From NCBI GenBank assembly GCA_018697205.1, contig JABHTG010000037.1, forward strand, positions 1 to 64,000: DNA of 64,000 nucleotides, written 5' to 3'. Every line of letters starts with the position of its first letter. Positions within the stretch are counted from its first letter, which is position 1. Source of the DNA: Nitrospina sp. GTDB taxonomy: Bacteria > Nitrospinota > Nitrospinia > Nitrospinales > VA-1. Shown one piece after another: positions 62,261 to 64,000 of this stretch. Below the pieces are notes generated by a model. That model ran no database searches, was not told the DNA's origin, and worked only from the letters and a program-made list of their open reading frames with translations. The translations under genes were made by a program, and so were the position numbers.

Positions 62261-62606
62261 AATATAAAGTCCCCTTAAAGTTTGGTTGAGGTCTAAACTA
62301 ATAGAATACTAACAACTTGACTTTATTTAATGTATAGGTGTAATTCTGATTTTTTAATAAACATTATTCTTATAGATGCTAGGGGTTTTCTTATATTTTA
62401 TTTAATTTATTGAATTATGTTGATTGGTAGTAAAATTTATTAATTTTTTTATAGTTTTATTTTATTGTAAAAAAATTCTTACTTTAAACTTTAGTATTTT
62501 GATTGATGTATCTTAAGAAATTTATATGTAATTTTTTTTTAGGTTGGTTTATAATTCTATTTATCAACGATTTTTTCTTCACAAACCACTTATTTGAGCT
62601 TGGGTG
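62261..62606. other. AT-rich gap upstream of the second paralogue
   Basis: A 346-base gap between the minus-strand paralogue and the plus-strand DUF2203 gene, so it must hold promoters for both. I find no strong -35/-10 pair and no gene. The right half is especially rich in T runs. Confidence 0.4.
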
Positions 62607-62990
62607 ATGACTATTCAAAATAAATTTTTTTCGGTAGAAGAGGCCAACGCATTTATTCCTAAACTACTGATTGATATTCCAAAAATTCAAGAATTGATGA
62701 AAAGTTTAGTTAGCCAATTCCCGGACGTAAGTAAAGCAAGGGAAAAAGCCCAACTAAATGGTGGGAGCTTGCAGGGAGCTGATTACATTAACTGTGTCCT
62801 GCAAATCAACTACTTAACTGAAGAGCTTGAAAATAAGGGTTGTATTTTAAAAGGTATTGAGCACGGCCTCGTAGATTTTCCTTCCTTAAGAGGTGGAAAA
62901 GAGGTTTATCTTTGTTGGAAAAATCCGGAAAAAAGGATTGAATATTGGCATGATATTTTGTCAGGTTTTAGTGGACGGCAAAGAATATGA
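62607..62990 (+). CDS. DUF2203 family protein
   Basis: A 127-residue soluble protein with the DUF2203 pattern: FFSVEEANAFIPKLLIDIPK at the N-terminus, a helical middle, KGIEHGLVDFPSLRGGKEVYLCWKNPEK, and a final EYWHDILSGFSGRQRI. The GLVDFP and YLCW motifs are diagnostic. Function unknown. A GTG precedes the ATG by one codon; I take the ATG. It converges on the next gene with 2 bases between the stops. Confidence 0.88.
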   Translation: MTIQNKFFSVEEANAFIPKLLIDIPKIQELMKSLVSQFPDVSKAREKAQLNGGSLQGADYINCVLQINYLTEELENKGCILKGIEHGLVDFPSLRGGKEVYLCWKNPEKRIEYWHDILSGFSGRQRI

Positions 62991-62992
62991 TC

Positions 62993-63778
62993 TTATTTTT
63001 TTTGGTTAGCTGCTCCTCGGATCATTTTTTTAACAGCTTTAACAATTTTTGGATTACCTGATATAGCGTTTCCCATATTAATTTCCCCCTTAGTACCAGT
63101 AAAGTTGGCAAACTCCCCTCCTGCTTCTTGGACTATAATTTTGCATGGGGCAAAATCCCAAATGTAGGCCCATGGGTCGACCATTACATCAATTGCGCCT
63201 CTAATTGCCATCAGGTGGCCAAATGCATCAGGGTAGGTTCGGACAATTTCTGCTTCGCGATGAAGCTTATTGTACAAATTGATGCACTTTTTTTCCTTAA
63301 AGCAATATTTGTCACCTGTACCGACAAAAGCTCCTTTTAAAATATTGTGACTAGAAACATGAAGACGTTGGTTTCCTGAAAATGCCCCCTTTCCTTTAAT
63401 TGCCCAGGCAGTCTCATTCAATGCTGGTAAAGCTATAATTCCCATCACAGGATCACCTTTGTGTAGCAGTGATATGAGAGTTGCAAATAAAGGTAAACCA
63501 CGTATGAAAGAACGTGTTCCGTCTATAGGGTCAATCGTCCATACCCATTCTGATTTTGGGTTTTCCCCGCCAAACTCTTCACCAAGAATTCCATGGTTAG
63601 GATAGGCTTTAGATATTTTTTTTCTTAGAATCTCTTCTACTTTTAGATCCGCAATGGTAACAGGACTCAGATCTGACTTGGATTCGACTTTAATATCGGT
63701 GCGAAACCAGCGAATGGCTTCTTTGCTTGAAATTTTTAAAAATGATAAAGCCGCGTTTTTAGCTTCTAGCAAGTCCAT
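62993..63778 (-). CDS. Inositol monophosphatase family phosphatase
   Basis: A 261-residue Mg2+-dependent phosphatase. The metal motifs are GILGEEFGGENPKSEWVWTI (Glu), WTIDPIDGTRSFIRGLPLFA (the signature DPIDGT) and WAYIWDFAPCKIIVQEAGGE (WD-x-A-P-x-K-I-I-V-x-E-A-G). The W-D-F-A-P variant and the RSFIRG sequence fit the histidinol-phosphatase (HisN) or inositol-phosphatase subgroups better than CysQ. Substrate cannot be fixed by sequence alone. Confidence 0.92.
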   Translation of the reverse strand: MDLLEAKNAALSFLKISSKEAIRWFRTDIKVESKSDLSPVTIADLKVEEILRKKISKAYPNHGILGEEFGGENPKSEWVWTIDPIDGTRSFIRGLPLFATLISLLHKGDPVMGIIALPALNETAWAIKGKGAFSGNQRLHVSSHNILKGAFVGTGDKYCFKEKKCINLYNKLHREAEIVRTYPDAFGHLMAIRGAIDVMVDPWAYIWDFAPCKIIVQEAGGEFANFTGTKGEINMGNAISGNPKIVKAVKKMIRGAANQKK

Positions 63779-63921
63779 TTTTAGGCCTCTATATTTTTTG
63801 ATGGTTATTTTAGTTTGTGTATTGACAGATATATTTTGTTCATTTGTTGTATATTATTAAGATTGCAAATAAAATCTTTTAAAATATAATTGCGATATAA
63901 ATCTATAGAAAATGTGTGTTT

Positions 63922-64000
63922 ATGAAAGATACAAAATTAATGTTAGCTGTCATAGGTTGTTTTGCTATTGCGGTTTTGTTTATTCTCGTGATTGTTTGGG
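63922..64000 (+). CDS. Start of a membrane protein cut by the window edge
   Basis: An ATG frame open to the right edge encodes MKDTKLMLAVIGCFAIAVLF followed by more hydrophobic residues, a likely signal anchor or first membrane helix. A TTGACA at 63822-63827 lies about 95 bases upstream, but no good -10 is correctly spaced. Only 26 codons are visible. Confidence 0.5.
   Translation, partial: MKDTKLMLAVIGCFAIAVLFILVIVW

Noticed and set aside
1..64000. CRISPR arrays, tRNA or rRNA genes, insertion sequences, prophage or toxin-antitoxin modules
   Set aside because: No direct-repeat array, cloverleaf, transposase, integrase or paired small toxin gene was recognised in reading both strands, though a tRNA could be missed by eye.

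Overview
The window is AT-rich bacterial chromosome (my estimate is about 35% G+C) carrying about 68 protein genes and no tRNA, rRNA, CRISPR array, insertion sequence or phage gene that I can see. The cell is Gram-negative: there is a type II secretion operon with a lipidated secretin, several lipobox and Sec signal peptides, and a c-type cytochrome lipoprotein. Expanded NHL, leucine-rich and propeller repeat families, a radical SAM/SPASM protein ending in a PCP_red-like domain, a SUMF1-type secreted protein and a sulfur-carrier cysteine cluster together suggest a marine, Nitrospina-like (Nitrospinota) or deltaproteobacteria-like lineage. That assignment is an inference; no marker gene here settles it.

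Layout. 1-9.3 kb holds household and stress genes: a cold-shock protein with a long structured leader, a SUMF1-like protein, a copper P-type ATPase, ApbE, a ClC channel with CBS domains, Rpe and Hsp20. 9.5-12.3 kb holds a membrane glycosyltransferase and a Bax-inhibitor-1 protein. 12.5-18.0 kb (minus strand) is a complete MoxR-DUF58-TPR-BatD-BatA-BatB operon. 18.2-31.6 kb (plus strand) is an island of solenoid and propeller repeat proteins (two LRR proteins, two abutting seven-repeat propellers, one twelve-repeat NHL protein) enclosing a complete trpEGDCFBA operon plus a GT2 glycosyltransferase. trpF has no ATG, GTG or TTG start codon. 31.7-36.9 kb (minus) carries a PilZ protein, a 2Fe-2S ferredoxin and a sulfur amino acid cluster (cysK, thrC-like, a ThiS/CysO-like carrier ending GG-IRA, a MoeB-like E1 enzyme, a second cysteine synthase) behind a good sigma-70 promoter.

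37.2-50.0 kb (minus) is one T2SS operon in the order cNMP-binding protein, small exported protein, gspC, E, F, G, H, I, J, K, L, M, D. The secretin is a lipoprotein with an SH3b-like domain ahead of its N-domains. 50.3-56.4 kb has a radical SAM/PCP_red protein with a small secreted basic protein directly upstream, a cytochrome c lipoprotein, FxsA with a methyltransferase, Nfu with an unknown partner, and ClpS. 56.4-64 kb has citrate synthase, a dicarboxylate/amino acid symporter with a half-size TSUP protein, a DUF1566 protein, two close paralogues of an unrecognised secreted protein with strong terminators, a candidate 43-residue gene between them, a DUF2203 protein, an inositol-phosphatase family enzyme and the start of a membrane protein cut by the window edge.

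The most promising leads for something undescribed are the paired secreted proteins at 60.8-62.3 kb, the radical SAM/small secreted protein pair, the tailed sulfur carrier without a visible protease, the trpF start, and the paired intracellular seven-repeat propellers.
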